DNA from: an uncultured Collinsella sp.
GTDB taxonomy: Bacteria; Actinomycetota; Coriobacteriia; Coriobacteriales; Coriobacteriaceae
Assembly (NCBI GenBank): GCA_902479075.1
Contig: CABSNK010000012.1
Location: forward strand, 1 to 64,000
Reading direction: 5' to 3'
Length of the DNA: 64,000 bases
In this document: positions 52,188 to 64,000 of the stretch, piece by piece
Position numbering within the stretch: the stretch's first letter is position 1
How the letters are laid out: every line of letters starts with the position of its first letter
Made by a program: the position numbers and the translations under genes
Notes under the pieces: generated by a model
Told to the model about the DNA's origin: nothing
Database searches by the model: none
Seen by the model: only the letters and a program-made list of their open reading frames with translations

Positions 52188-53579
52188 ATGGCATATGACG
52201 AAAGGGAGACGGGGCTGACGGTCGAGGACCGTGGCTCCAAGTTGGGTCTCCCTCAAAACCAAGATGCAGAGGCCAACGTACTGGCCGCTATGCTGCTATC
52301 GCCCGAGGTGGTCGAAGAGGCCCAGGTCGAGCTGCAGCCCGATGACTTCTACCGGCCCATTCATAAGACCATCTATACCGCGATGGTCGATATGTACAAC
52401 AGCCGCATCCCCATCGACTCTATCTCGCTCATCGATTACCTGCGAAGCATCAACAAGCTCGATGCCGTGGGCGGCGAGGCGTACATTTTGGAGCTGATGG
52501 GTCAGACCCTGTCGCTCGTCAACTGGCAGCACCATGCCGCCATCGTGCGTCGCGACTCGATGCTGCGCGAGCTGATCGGCGCCACCAACGAGATCAACGC
52601 GCTGGCCTATAACGCCCCCACCGACACCAAAGAGGTCGTGGAGCTAGCCGAGAGCAAGCTGCTCAAGGTCACGGCGCGCGAGGTCAAGTCGAGCTACAAG
52701 ACGCTGACTGAGTTTATGGTCGAGGCCTATAACGAGGCCGAGGAAGTGTGCCAGGCCGGCGGTCAGGCGGCGGGCGTGCCCACGGGCTTTCCGTCACTCG
52801 ACCGTATGCTTATGGGCTTCCGCGAGGGCCAGCTCATCATCATCGGCGCTCGTCCTGCTGTAGGTAAGACGTCGTTCGCTCTGAACCTGGCGCTCAACGC
52901 TGCTGCCGCGGGTTATACGGTCGGCTTCTTCTCACTGGAGATGTCGGGCAAGGAAATTGCCCAGCGCCTGATTTGCGCCTATGCCATGATGTCGATCAGC
53001 GACTTCCGCACGGGCCGCATTAGTCCCGAGCAGTGGGCCAATATCAACGAGGCTACGCAGACGTTGTCCAAGCTCGATATCCTGATTGACGATACGCCCG
53101 GTACCACGGTGACCGAGATCCGCGCCAAGAGCCGCCGCATGCTCCATAACAAGGAGAAAGCAATCATCATCCTGGACTACCTGCAGCTGGTGAGTCCTCC
53201 ACCGGGCCGTCGTTCCGAGAGCCGTACCGTCGAGGTCTCCGAGATGTCGCGTGGTTTAAAGATCATGGCCAAGGAGCTCAAGATTCCGCTCATTGCACTG
53301 TCGCAGCTGTCACGTCAGGTCGAATCTCGTACCGGCAAGCGCCCGCAGCTTTCCGACCTGCGCGAATCGGGCTCCATCGAGCAGGACGCCGACATCGTCA
53401 TGTTCTTGGACCGCTCTGCCGACGAGGCCGAGGCCTCACGCGATGATCGACCCGACGAGGGCGTTACGCGTATCGTCGTGGCCAAGAACCGTTCGGGCCC
53501 GATCGGCGACGTCGACCTAATGTTCCTGCCGGCATCCACCAAGTTCTATGAGCTTGATGGGGCGCATGCCGAGGAGTAG
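52188..53579 (+). CDS. dnaB: replicative DNA helicase DnaB
   Basis: About 463 aa. The N-terminal domain begins PQNQDAEANVLAAMLLSPE; the RecA-like motor has Walker A GARPAVGKTSFALN, Walker B IIILDYLQLV and the ALSQLSRQVESR block with QLSDLRESGSIEQDAD. Hexameric ring that unwinds the fork. GAGG lies 6 nt before the ATG at 52188; ATG 52176 is an alternative. Loader is probably the DciA-like protein near gyrB. Confidence 0.96.
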   Translation: MAYDERETGLTVEDRGSKLGLPQNQDAEANVLAAMLLSPEVVEEAQVELQPDDFYRPIHKTIYTAMVDMYNSRIPIDSISLIDYLRSINKLDAVGGEAYILELMGQTLSLVNWQHHAAIVRRDSMLRELIGATNEINALAYNAPTDTKEVVELAESKLLKVTAREVKSSYKTLTEFMVEAYNEAEEVCQAGGQAAGVPTGFPSLDRMLMGFREGQLIIIGARPAVGKTSFALNLALNAAAAGYTVGFFSLEMSGKEIAQRLICAYAMMSISDFRTGRISPEQWANINEATQTLSKLDILIDDTPGTTVTEIRAKSRRMLHNKEKAIIILDYLQLVSPPPGRRSESRTVEVSEMSRGLKIMAKELKIPLIALSQLSRQVESRTGKRPQLSDLRESGSIEQDADIVMFLDRSADEAEASRDDRPDEGVTRIVVAKNRSGPIGDVDLMFLPASTKFYELDGAHAEE

Positions 53580-53672
53580 GACAGGTGCCCGTTGCACGGG
53601 TATACTGGGAATGTTTTGTGCTTCTGCGCGCCATCGTGGCGCACGGACAGTCCATGAATGTAAGGAGTAAAC

Positions 53673-54959
53673 ATGCCGTCAACCGTTTTGGTCGGTGCCC
53701 AGTGGGGCGATGAGGGCAAAGGTAAGATCTGCGACCTGGTCGCCGGCGACTTCGATGCCGTCGTGCGCTACTCGGGCGGCAACAACGCCGGCCACACCAT
53801 CGTCGTCAACGGCAAGAAGTACGGCCTGCACCAGGTGCCCTCCGGCATCATGTATTCCGATCATGTGTCGGTGATCGGTAACGGCTGCGTCGTCAACCCC
53901 AAGGTTGTCCTTGAGGAGATCGACATGTTCGAGGCCGACGGCATCACCACCAAGAATCTCAAGATCAGCGGCAACGCGCACGTGATCATGCCGTACCACA
54001 TCGATCTGGATGGCGCCTTTGAGCAAAAGCTCGGCAAGAAGAACATCGGTACCACCAAGCGCGGCATCGGTCCGTGCTACCAGGATAAGATGGCCCGCAT
54101 CGGCCTGCGCATGCAGGACATGCTGGATGAGGAGCTGTTCCGCGACAAGCTGGAGACCGCTCTTGCCCGCGTGAACCCCGAGCTGGAGCTCATCTACAAT
54201 CTGCCCACCTATACCGTGGACCAGATCTGCGAAGAGTACCTGCCCATGGCCGAGCGCCTGCGTCCCTACATCACCGAGACGAGCCTGCTGCTCAACAATA
54301 TGATCGATGAGGGCAAGGACTTGCTGTTTGAGGGCGCCCAGGCGACGCTGCTCGACATCGATCACGGTACCTATCCGTACGTGACGTCTTCCAATTGCAC
54401 CGCCGGCGGCGCCATTACCGGTTCCGGCGTCGGCATGAAGAACGTCGACCGCGTGCTGGGCGTCATGAAGGCCTATATCACCCGCGTCGGTTCGGGCCCC
54501 ATGCCTACCGAGCTTTCCTACGAGTCCGAGGCCGGTCACACGCTGACCGAGGAGGGCTACGAGTACGGCGTGACCACCGGTCGCCGTCGTCGCTGCGGCT
54601 GGTTTGACGGCCCTATCGCCAACTATGCCTCGCGCGTCAACGGTCTCACCGACATCGCCATGACCAAGCTCGACGTGCTTTCGGCCTTCGACACCATTAA
54701 GGTGTGCGTTGCCTATGACGTCGATGGCGAGCGCTACACGAGCGTGCCCGAGCACCAGGTGCGCTTTGAGCACGCCAAGCCCATCTACGAGGAGCTTCCT
54801 GGCTGGAAGTGCGATATCACCGGTTGCCGCAGCTTTGATGAGCTGCCGCAAGAGGCTCAGGACTACGTGGCGTTTATCGAAGATCTGGCACACACCCGCG
54901 TGACGTTCATTGGCGTCGGCGCCGGTCGCGAGCAGATCATCAACCGATTCTGGAAGTAA
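53673..54959 (+). CDS. purA: adenylosuccinate synthetase
   Basis: A 428-aa GTP-dependent enzyme that makes adenylosuccinate from IMP and aspartate. The start STVLVGAQWGDEGKGKICDL is the nucleotide-binding signature; the catalytic Asp and His are in WGDEGK and NNAGHT; QDKMARIGLRMQD and the GVTTGRRRRCGWFD block are typical. Followed by a strong terminator and then purD. Confidence 0.97.
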   Translation: MPSTVLVGAQWGDEGKGKICDLVAGDFDAVVRYSGGNNAGHTIVVNGKKYGLHQVPSGIMYSDHVSVIGNGCVVNPKVVLEEIDMFEADGITTKNLKISGNAHVIMPYHIDLDGAFEQKLGKKNIGTTKRGIGPCYQDKMARIGLRMQDMLDEELFRDKLETALARVNPELELIYNLPTYTVDQICEEYLPMAERLRPYITETSLLLNNMIDEGKDLLFEGAQATLLDIDHGTYPYVTSSNCTAGGAITGSGVGMKNVDRVLGVMKAYITRVGSGPMPTELSYESEAGHTLTEEGYEYGVTTGRRRRCGWFDGPIANYASRVNGLTDIAMTKLDVLSAFDTIKVCVAYDVDGERYTSVPEHQVRFEHAKPIYEELPGWKCDITGCRSFDELPQEAQDYVAFIEDLAHTRVTFIGVGAGREQIINRFWK

Positions 54960-54980
54960 TCGGTTTATACGGTTATTGCG

Positions 54981-55023
54981 ATATACCCCTTTGCAGCCCG
55001 GACGGGCGGCCGAGGGGTATATT
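54981..55023 (+). terminator. terminator of purA
   Basis: Stem ATATACCCCT / AGGGGTATAT with an internal GC-rich hairpin. It overlaps an upstream in-frame start of purD at 55023, which supports the later start. Confidence 0.85.
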
Positions 55024-55076
55024 TGCTTGCAAAGGGCTCGCGCGGAGCGGGCCGTTCATCCATAGAGGAGGCACCC

Positions 55077-56381
<1,305 letters not shown>

Positions 56382-56402
56382 AATCCGAGAGGAATGAGAC
56401 GG

Positions 56403-57098
56403 ATGGACGAGAAGAACGAAGAACTCGTGGACGCGCAGATCGTCGAAGAGGACAGCCGCATGTATGGGCACGCCGAGGGCGAGCCTGGTGGCGAGGTCGC
56501 TGACGAGCCGGCGCTGGTGCTGGGTGACGACGACCCGCACGATGCCGAGCTGCACGAGAAGATTCTTTCGGAGGAGTGCGCCTGGAGGGGCAAGATCCTC
56601 GACGTCCACCGTCTTGAGGTTGAGCTGCCCAACGGTCGCCGCAGCGCCCGCGATATCGTTCGCCATCCGGGCGCGGCGGCCGTTGTGGCACTGACCGAGA
56701 GCGGCAAGATCGTACTGGTGCGTCAGTACCGCACCGCTATCGACCGCGTGACGGTCGAGATTCCCGCCGGCAAGCTCGATCCAGGCGAGGACCCGCTCGA
56801 TTGCGCCAAGCGCGAGCTGCATGAGGAGACAGGCTTTAGGGCTGGTCGCATTCGCTTTTTGACGTCGATTGTCACGTCCTGCGGTTTTTGCGACGAGATC
56901 ATTCACATCTACCTGGCTACCAAGCTCGAGTTTGATGCGCCCAACCCCGATGATGACGAATTCGTCAACGTTGACTTGGTGCCACTGCACGAGCTGATCG
57001 ACGCCGTGCTCGACGGCAAGATCGAAGACGCCAAGACCGTCGTAGGCGCCTTGGCTTGCGACAGCATTGCTCATCGTTTGGGTGGAGCGGAACTTTAA
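56403..57098 (+). CDS. NUDIX hydrolase, ADP-ribose pyrophosphatase-like
   Basis: About 231 aa. An acidic N-terminal extension of about 50 residues comes before the domain. The Nudix box GKLDPGEDPLDCAKRELHEE with TGF matches GX5EX7REUXEEXGU, and RDIVRHPGAAAVVAL with VLVRQYR is typical of ADP-ribose pyrophosphatases. Probably hydrolyses ADP-ribose or a similar nucleotide sugar. Start ATG 56403 (GAGAGG 10 nt upstream); ATG 56394 lies too close to that site. Same unit as purD. Confidence 0.88.
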   Translation: MDEKNEELVDAQIVEEDSRMYGHAEGEPGGEVADEPALVLGDDDPHDAELHEKILSEECAWRGKILDVHRLEVELPNGRRSARDIVRHPGAAAVVALTESGKIVLVRQYRTAIDRVTVEIPAGKLDPGEDPLDCAKRELHEETGFRAGRIRFLTSIVTSCGFCDEIIHIYLATKLEFDAPNPDDDEFVNVDLVPLHELIDAVLDGKIEDAKTVVGALACDSIAHRLGGAEL

Positions 57099-57137
57099 CG
57101 AGCGGGGATGATCCCGCAGGTTTGTGTAAGTCAGCGA

Positions 57138-57235
57138 AAGTGCTCCATTTGAGACAAGGTGGCCTAAAAGAGAAGGGAAGCGTATGGATATACGCGACCG
57201 ACGATTGAAGGCCAGATTGTCCAAATGGAGCACTT
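57138..57235 (+). repeat. hairpin element with conserved internal loop, copy 2
   Basis: A 98-bp imperfect palindrome with arms AAGTGCTCCATTTG / CAAATGGAGCACTT (outer) and GGCC pairs (inner). The centre has AAAAGAGAAGGGAA, the small hairpin GCGTA-loop-TACGC, and GACCGACGATTGA. The two 13-nt strands match copy 1 at 40046-40146 with one purine change. The element covers a start codon at 57184 that could otherwise extend the ABC gene, so that extension is not real. Confidence 0.7.
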
Positions 57236-57282
57236 GCAGCGTCGAGACGAAACGCGGTTTGGTAAAACCGCGTAAGGTGACT

Positions 57283-59055
57283 ATGTTTAAGAGGTTTCTT
57301 TCGTATTACAAGCCCCAGATGGGGCTTTTTGTTGCTGATACTCTTTGTGCTCTGGTGCTTGCCGCCATTGACCTGGCGTTCCCCATTATCTTGCGCAATC
57401 TGACCGGCGGGCTCTTTACTCAGGGTCAGGCTGCTATTATGCAGGCGCTCGGTATGATCGCGGTGGGACTGGTGCTGATGTATGTCATCCGCTGCGCCTG
57501 CCGCTATTTTGTGAGCTATTGGGGTCATGTGATGGGCGCGCGCATGGAGTCCAAAATGCGCGAGGACCTGTTCGATCAGTACGAACGGTTTAGCTTTGCG
57601 TACTTTGATCGCAACAGCTCGGGCGACATGATGAGCCGCGTGGTCAATGACCTGTTCGATATCTGCGAGGCGGCGCACCACGTGCCCGAATGGATCATTA
57701 TCTGCGGTATCGAGATCATCGGCTCGTTTGTGATTCTGTTTACCATCGCGCCGGTGCTCGCACTCGCCATGGCTGTGGTGACGGTGGTGTTCGCGGTCAT
57801 TATGTTTTGGCAGAATATGCGCATGCGCGAGGTCTTTAGCGATAACCGCAAAAAGATTAGCGGCATCAACGCGCAGCTGCAGGATTCGCTGGCGGGCATG
57901 CGTGTGGTCAAGAGCTTTGCCAATGAGCAGACCGAGCGCTCTAAGTTTCGCGCCTCGAACAATCGCTACCTTTCGTCCAAGGAGAACATGTATCACGCCA
58001 TGGGCGTCTATACCGCGACGTATGGCCTGCTCTCGGGAGTGCTTTATGTGATCGTGGTGCTGCTGGGCGGTTGGCTCGTTGCCCAGGGTCAGCTGCAGGC
58101 GGTCGATATGGCAACCTTCGCACTCTACATTTCGCTGTTCTGCACGCCGCTCGAGACGCTCGTCAATTCGGCTGAGACGTATCAGAAAGCCATCGCCGGC
58201 TTTAAGCGCATGGATGAGGTGCTCTCGACTGTCCCCGATATTCAGGATAAGCCGGGTGCTGCGGATCTGCAGGTGACGGCTGGTGCTGTGGAGTACCGCG
58301 ACGTGTGCTTTAGCTACGAGGATGTTGAATTGGCCGAGCGCGGCGCCGACGGACGCCCTGTTATCGACCACATGGACCTGTCCATCAAGCCCGGTCAGAC
58401 CATCGCTTTGGTTGGCCCCTCGGGCGGCGGCAAATCGACGACTTGTTCGCTGTTGCCGCGCTTTTACGACGTTGCCGCCGGCTCCATTAGCATCGACGGC
58501 CAGGATGTGCGCGACGTGACGCAGCATAGTCTGCGCCGTGCCATCGGCCTGGTGCAGCAAGATGTGTACCTGTTTGATGGAACGATCGGCGAGAACATCG
58601 CCTACGGCAAGCCGGGCGCCACGGCAGAAGAGATCGCCGAAGCGGCCCGCCGCGCCAATATTGATATCTTTATCGAATCGCTTCCGCAAGGCTACGACAC
58701 CGTGGTGGGCGAGCGCGGCAGCCGTCTTTCGGGTGGTCAAAAGCAGCGCGTCGCCATCGCGCGCGTTTTTCTCAAGAATCCCAAGATCCTTATTTTGGAT
58801 GAGGCGACGAGTGCCCTGGATAACGAGAGCGAGGAAGCGGTGCAGGAGTCGCTCGAAGAGCTGGCACGCGGCCGTACCACGATCATCATCGCCCACCGTC
58901 TCTCGACTATTAAGCATGCTGACGAGATTGCGACCGTTGAGCATGGTCGCGTTGTGGAACGTGGCACGCACGAGGAGCTTCTCGCCCGTGGCGGCACCTA
59001 TGCCCGTTACTATCGAATGCAGTTCGAAGGTGCGCGTGCGCACGAGCTCGACTGA
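57283..59055 (+). CDS. ABC transporter, fused permease-ATPase (exporter type)
   Basis: About 590 aa. Six membrane helices lie in residues 1-320. The ATPase domain has Walker A GPSGGGKSTT, the signature LSGGQKQRVAIAR, Walker B ILILDEATSALD and the H-loop AHRLS. MdlB/LipA-MsbA-like half-transporter, so it must dimerise; no second half gene is adjacent, suggesting a homodimer. Substrate unknown. Start ATG 57283 follows AAGGTG; the longer frame from 57184 lies in a repeat element. Confidence 0.93.
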   Translation: MFKRFLSYYKPQMGLFVADTLCALVLAAIDLAFPIILRNLTGGLFTQGQAAIMQALGMIAVGLVLMYVIRCACRYFVSYWGHVMGARMESKMREDLFDQYERFSFAYFDRNSSGDMMSRVVNDLFDICEAAHHVPEWIIICGIEIIGSFVILFTIAPVLALAMAVVTVVFAVIMFWQNMRMREVFSDNRKKISGINAQLQDSLAGMRVVKSFANEQTERSKFRASNNRYLSSKENMYHAMGVYTATYGLLSGVLYVIVVLLGGWLVAQGQLQAVDMATFALYISLFCTPLETLVNSAETYQKAIAGFKRMDEVLSTVPDIQDKPGAADLQVTAGAVEYRDVCFSYEDVELAERGADGRPVIDHMDLSIKPGQTIALVGPSGGGKSTTCSLLPRFYDVAAGSISIDGQDVRDVTQHSLRRAIGLVQQDVYLFDGTIGENIAYGKPGATAEEIAEAARRANIDIFIESLPQGYDTVVGERGSRLSGGQKQRVAIARVFLKNPKILILDEATSALDNESEEAVQESLEELARGRTTIIIAHRLSTIKHADEIATVEHGRVVERGTHEELLARGGTYARYYRMQFEGARAHELD

Positions 59056-59074
59056 TTGATATGACAGGAAGATC

Positions 59075-60040
59075 ATGGCTGATAAGAACCCTTTGACTCC
59101 GGAAGAAGTGACGGAGTTATTCTCCGAAATCGATGCATCCGGCGTCTTGGATCCTACGCTCGCCAAAAAGCGCACCGAGCGCATGCGCGAGAAAGAGGCC
59201 GCCGTCAAGCGCGGCGACAAGGCGACGCTGGCGCGGCTGCGCAGCGAGGATCGCGCGAGCCAGGCAAAACATATCGACCCGCTGTCCGAGGACGACCCTT
59301 CGGGCTCGCAGGTGAGCCATACCATTACGAAGACCGCCATGGCCGTGGTTATCGGCATTTTGGTGCTGATTGTGGGCATGCAGATTGGCTACGGCGTGAT
59401 GCGACGTCTGAATACCGCGAACCTTTCCGAAAGTGTTTCGGTGGATACCGTTTCGACCGCGCTCAAGGGTGGACTTGAATGGGGCAATGGCTTTACGCAG
59501 TTCCCGCTCGATTTTACCGTCGACGAGGCAGATGAGCGCACGGGCACGGTTGAGGTGACGGTGCTGGACACGTCTTCTGCCAATGAACTCGAGCTGCTGT
59601 CCAACGGTCAGATTCAGGCGGCGGCGCTCGCAACCAACGCCCTGCTCAACGACAAGATCGACCGTGTGGTGTATAACGTTCACGCCTATATCGACGAGGA
59701 CAGCAGGATCCAGCATGATTCCTTCTTTGGCATGTTTCCTGCTCAGGGGCACCAAAGCGCCATCCTGACGTTCGTTTGGACCAAGAGCTCGTCCAACGCC
59801 ACGAGTATCGACTGGAAGATGCGCATCGTAAGCATGGACGACACCATTGCCGAGCGCATTCAAAAACAGGTCAACTCGGTTTCATCGCTGATCGAGGACC
59901 CGGTGGTGAGCCAGACCAAGATCACGGAGGAGCAGGCCGAGCGCGATCTTGAGCATCGTCTGCACGGTCGAGAGATCTTCCGCGGCGGAAAGCCCGATCG
60001 CACGCCGTCCGAGCTGCTGGAGCAGGACAAGCAAAAGTAG
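59075..60040 (+). CDS. single-TM protein of unknown function
   Basis: A 321-aa protein. The cytosolic, charged N-terminus (about 1-85, EKEAAVKRGDKATLARLRSED) is followed by one membrane helix (about 88-108), then an extracytoplasmic domain (about 110-300) with no motif I recognise, and a charged tail. It starts 20 nt after the ABC transporter gene with AGGA upstream, so the two probably form an operon; it may be an accessory protein for the exporter, but this is inference. Confidence 0.75.
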   Translation: MADKNPLTPEEVTELFSEIDASGVLDPTLAKKRTERMREKEAAVKRGDKATLARLRSEDRASQAKHIDPLSEDDPSGSQVSHTITKTAMAVVIGILVLIVGMQIGYGVMRRLNTANLSESVSVDTVSTALKGGLEWGNGFTQFPLDFTVDEADERTGTVEVTVLDTSSANELELLSNGQIQAAALATNALLNDKIDRVVYNVHAYIDEDSRIQHDSFFGMFPAQGHQSAILTFVWTKSSSNATSIDWKMRIVSMDDTIAERIQKQVNSVSSLIEDPVVSQTKITEEQAERDLEHRLHGREIFRGGKPDRTPSELLEQDKQK

Positions 60041-60062
60041 TCCGCAGCCACATAGAACGATG

Positions 60063-60096
60063 CCATCCCGCGTGAGCCGCAAGCCCACGCGGGATG
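60063..60096 (+). terminator. terminator of the ABC transporter unit
   Basis: Stem CATCCCGCGTG / CACGCGGGATG with an internal loop, leading into ATTTTTC. It partly overlaps the start of the inverted repeat element that follows. Confidence 0.85.
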
Positions 60097-60200
60097 ATTT
60101 TTCTGGGACGGGGATTAAAAAATCATTCTGTCATGTATGCAGTTGGCGACAAAGCCCTGCTCTCAGAATAATTTTTTAATCCCCGTCCCAGAAAAATCAT
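60094..60200. repeat. 107-bp inverted-repeat element
   Basis: Two 37-bp arms (60094-60130 and 60164-60200) match as an inverted repeat at 36 positions. Each arm contains CTGGGACGGGG and a run of A or T. The 33-bp centre is unremarkable. It lies between the ABC unit and carA, with no open frame. MITE-like or a stable RNA hairpin. Confidence 0.75.
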
Positions 60201-60301
60201 TATGCACAGGAAGTCATAATTATCATTTTGTAAACAATTCTATGTAATTAATGCCATGGGCGATGCTTGCGGTTAGAATACCGCGAGGCCTAACTACACA
60301 C

Positions 60302-60332
60302 CTTTAAGCCGGTCCTGTGAGACCGGGAAGGA
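60302..60332 (+). promoter_or_regulatory. PyrR-type RNA operator covering the carA ribosome site
   Basis: A 6-bp stem CCGGTC / GACCGG closes loop CTGTGA (60309-60326), followed directly by GAAGGAG, the carA ribosome site. Stem, GTCC..GTGA..loop and purine-rich tail resemble PyrR binding loops of pyr operons in actinobacteria, where bound PyrR-UMP blocks translation. pyrR is not in the window. No terminator pair is evident here, which favours control of translation. Confidence 0.7.
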
Positions 60333-60337
60333 GAACT

Positions 60338-61843
60338 ATGGCGAACAACCATATTGCGGGCGCTGCCGCCCGCACCGTCGCGCCCAGCGAGCTGTGCCAG
60401 CGTATGCTGGCTAAAACCAGCAAGGGCACCTGCGGTCCCTGCATCCTGTATCTTGAGGATGGGACCATTTTTTATGGCCGTGCATGCGGTGCCGAGGGTA
60501 CCGCAACCGGCGAGGTCTGCTTTAACACGTCGCTCGAGGGCTACTTTGAGGTCATGACCGACCCGAGCTATGCCGGCCAAATCGTAACCATGACCTATCC
60601 GCAGATCGGCAACTACGGCATTGACGAGACCGATGTCCAGTCGGCCTTCCCCGGCGATACCGCTCGCCCCGCGAGCGCTCCCGCCATGCGCGGCATGGTC
60701 GTCCACGACATGTGCGCCACGCCTTCTAACTGGCGCTCGACCGTCAGCGTGCCGGAGTACCTGCGTGCACACGGCATCGTCGCTATCGAGGGCGTCGACA
60801 CCCGCGCTCTCGTGCGCCACCTGCGCGACAACGGTTCCAAGATGGGCATAATCTCGACGGAGATCTTCGACGTCGACGAGCTTGCCGAGCGCCTGTCCGC
60901 CGCGCCTACGCTGGTCGGCGAGAACCTGGTCAAGACCGTGAGCTGCCCTGAGCCCCATGCTTTTGCCGTGAGCGACCTGCCCGCTACGCATGACTTTGCG
61001 CTTGCCCCTACCGCTCCTGCCCGCCACAAAGTGGTCGCCTACGACTGCGGTGTCAAGCGCGGCATCCTGGAGGGCCTGGTTCGTGCTGGCTGCAACCTCA
61101 CCGTCGTGCCGTGGGATACACCCGCGCGTCAGGTGCTCGACATGAATCCCGATGGCGTCTTTTTGTCCAACGGCCCCGGCGACCCCGATGCCGTGGTGGA
61201 GACCTACGAGCAGGTGCAGCAGCTAATCGGCAAGGTGCCGGTTTTTGGCATCTGCCTTGGTCACCAGACGATCAGCTTGGCATGCGGCGCCCAGATGGAA
61301 AAGCTCAAATTCGGTCACCGTGGTGGCAACCAGCCGGTTATGAATCTGGTCAGCCGCCGTGTGGAGATCACCGCGCAAAACCACGGCTTTGGCCTGTTGT
61401 TCCCCAGCTTGGGCAAGCTTGTCCCCGAGCTTTCGGGCGGCGAGACCGAGCACGCGGCCGATGGCGATCTGCGCGTCTGGGTGCGCCGCGGTATCGCGCC
61501 GGTCGTGATGAACGAGCGTTTCGGCCGCATTCGCCTGACGCATGTGAATCTCAATGACGGCACCGCCGAGGGCATTCAGCTGCTCGATGCGCCGTGCTTC
61601 TCGGTCCAGTACCATCCCGAGGCATCGCCCGGCCCCACCGATGCTCACTATCTCTTTACCGCCTTTACGCGACTCATGGACGGCGAGGAGAACTATCTGG
61701 ACATCGATACCGCCAAGGACCGCCTTGCCGGCTGGAATTTCGCCGATAGTGGTTCCGCCGTTCTACCGAACGGCGGACCTGTCGACGCTGCGGCTGCATC
61801 TGGCACATCATCTTGCCGTTCTGCTTCGGACGCGCGGGCATAA
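60338..61843 (+). CDS. carA: carbamoyl-phosphate synthase small (glutaminase) subunit
   Basis: About 501 aa; the family usually has 360-400. The N-terminal domain has GRACGAEGTATGEVCFNTSLEGY and the glutaminase has the catalytic Cys in VFGICLGHQ, with His and Glu in QYHPEASPGP. The extra length is a 35-40-residue low-complexity Ala/Ser-rich tail after LAGWNF, plus about 20 N-terminal residues. Start ATG 60338 after AAGGAG. It supplies ammonia to CarB for pyrimidine and arginine synthesis. Confidence 0.95.
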   Translation: MANNHIAGAAARTVAPSELCQRMLAKTSKGTCGPCILYLEDGTIFYGRACGAEGTATGEVCFNTSLEGYFEVMTDPSYAGQIVTMTYPQIGNYGIDETDVQSAFPGDTARPASAPAMRGMVVHDMCATPSNWRSTVSVPEYLRAHGIVAIEGVDTRALVRHLRDNGSKMGIISTEIFDVDELAERLSAAPTLVGENLVKTVSCPEPHAFAVSDLPATHDFALAPTAPARHKVVAYDCGVKRGILEGLVRAGCNLTVVPWDTPARQVLDMNPDGVFLSNGPGDPDAVVETYEQVQQLIGKVPVFGICLGHQTISLACGAQMEKLKFGHRGGNQPVMNLVSRRVEITAQNHGFGLLFPSLGKLVPELSGGETEHAADGDLRVWVRRGIAPVVMNERFGRIRLTHVNLNDGTAEGIQLLDAPCFSVQYHPEASPGPTDAHYLFTAFTRLMDGEENYLDIDTAKDRLAGWNFADSGSAVLPNGGPVDAAAASGTSSCRSASDARA

Positions 61844-61941
61844 GCCCAGCGCGCCCTCGCATCACGGCAACCTGATGCACCAGCTGCACCCTCGCTGACT
61901 TTTCCAAAACATTGAGTCAGCCTCTCTAGGAGGTTTTAAAC

Positions 61942-64000
<2,059 letters not shown>

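Noticed and set aside
53679..54893. 404-residue open frame antisense to purA
   Set aside because: purA on the plus strand has all family signatures; the antisense frame has no recognisable domain or ribosome site.
57184..57282. Extended N-terminus for the ABC transporter
   Set aside because: The extra 33 codons run through a hairpin repeat also found between gyrB and gyrA; the ATG at 57283 has a proper ribosome site.

Overview
The window looks like the replication-origin region of a Coriobacteriia chromosome, most likely Collinsella or a close relative. This is inferred from the gene order rpmH - ATPase gene - dnaA - dnaN - recF - DciA-type gene - gyrB - gyrA, from the GC-rich sequence, and from actinobacterial traits such as a PyrR-type operator at the carA start codon and paired WYL regulators. 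No 16S gene is present to settle the species.

Layout. Left of about 31.5 kb most genes lie on the minus strand, and right of it most lie on the plus strand, as expected for forks leaving an origin near 31.6-35.1 kb. From left to right: tRNA-Lys, an M29 aminopeptidase, purC, a two-component system, a Tat lipoprotein with a TSCPD protein, and a substrate-binding protein (frameshifted) coupled to a diguanylate cyclase. Then come purB, tRNA-Gly, an LPXTG-anchored thioester/Cna-B adhesin, a large membrane M28-like protein, two overlapping WYL regulators, a DinG-type helicase, ddl and rlmN. The origin cluster follows: parB, parA, three perfect parS sites, rsmG, jag, yidC, yidD, rnpA and rpmH, then a putative bipartite oriC that encloses a Bergerat-fold ATPase gene and dnaA, then dnaN, recF, a DciA-like gene, gyrB and gyrA. 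On the right arm are a tRNA Ile-Ala-Ile cluster, a bifunctional-nuclease-family gene, typA, a bactofilin-like membrane protein, a TRIC-type channel, two tRNA-Ser genes, the rpsF-ssb-rpsR-rplI operon, dnaB, purA, purD, a NUDIX hydrolase, an ABC exporter and the pyrimidine genes carA-carB (carB runs off the right edge).

How it fits together. Most genes serve replication and segregation (dnaA, dnaN, recF, gyrAB, dnaB, DciA, ssb, parAB/parS), translation and membrane insertion, or de novo purine and pyrimidine synthesis. The accessory content is surface and signalling genes: the adhesin, the sensor kinase and the substrate-binding protein/GGDEF pair.

The least explained material is non-coding: (1) a two-copy hairpin family with a strongly conserved internal loop (gyrB-gyrA gap and upstream of the ABC gene); (2) small elements beside tRNA genes that carry copies of the tRNA 3' end or T-arm; (3) a bipartite motif shared by the adhesin and rpsF leaders; (4) two long inverted-repeat elements; and (5) the ATPase-winged-helix gene lying inside the origin, with DnaA-box-like sequences in its own coding region. 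All calls come from reading the sequence; no database search was run.
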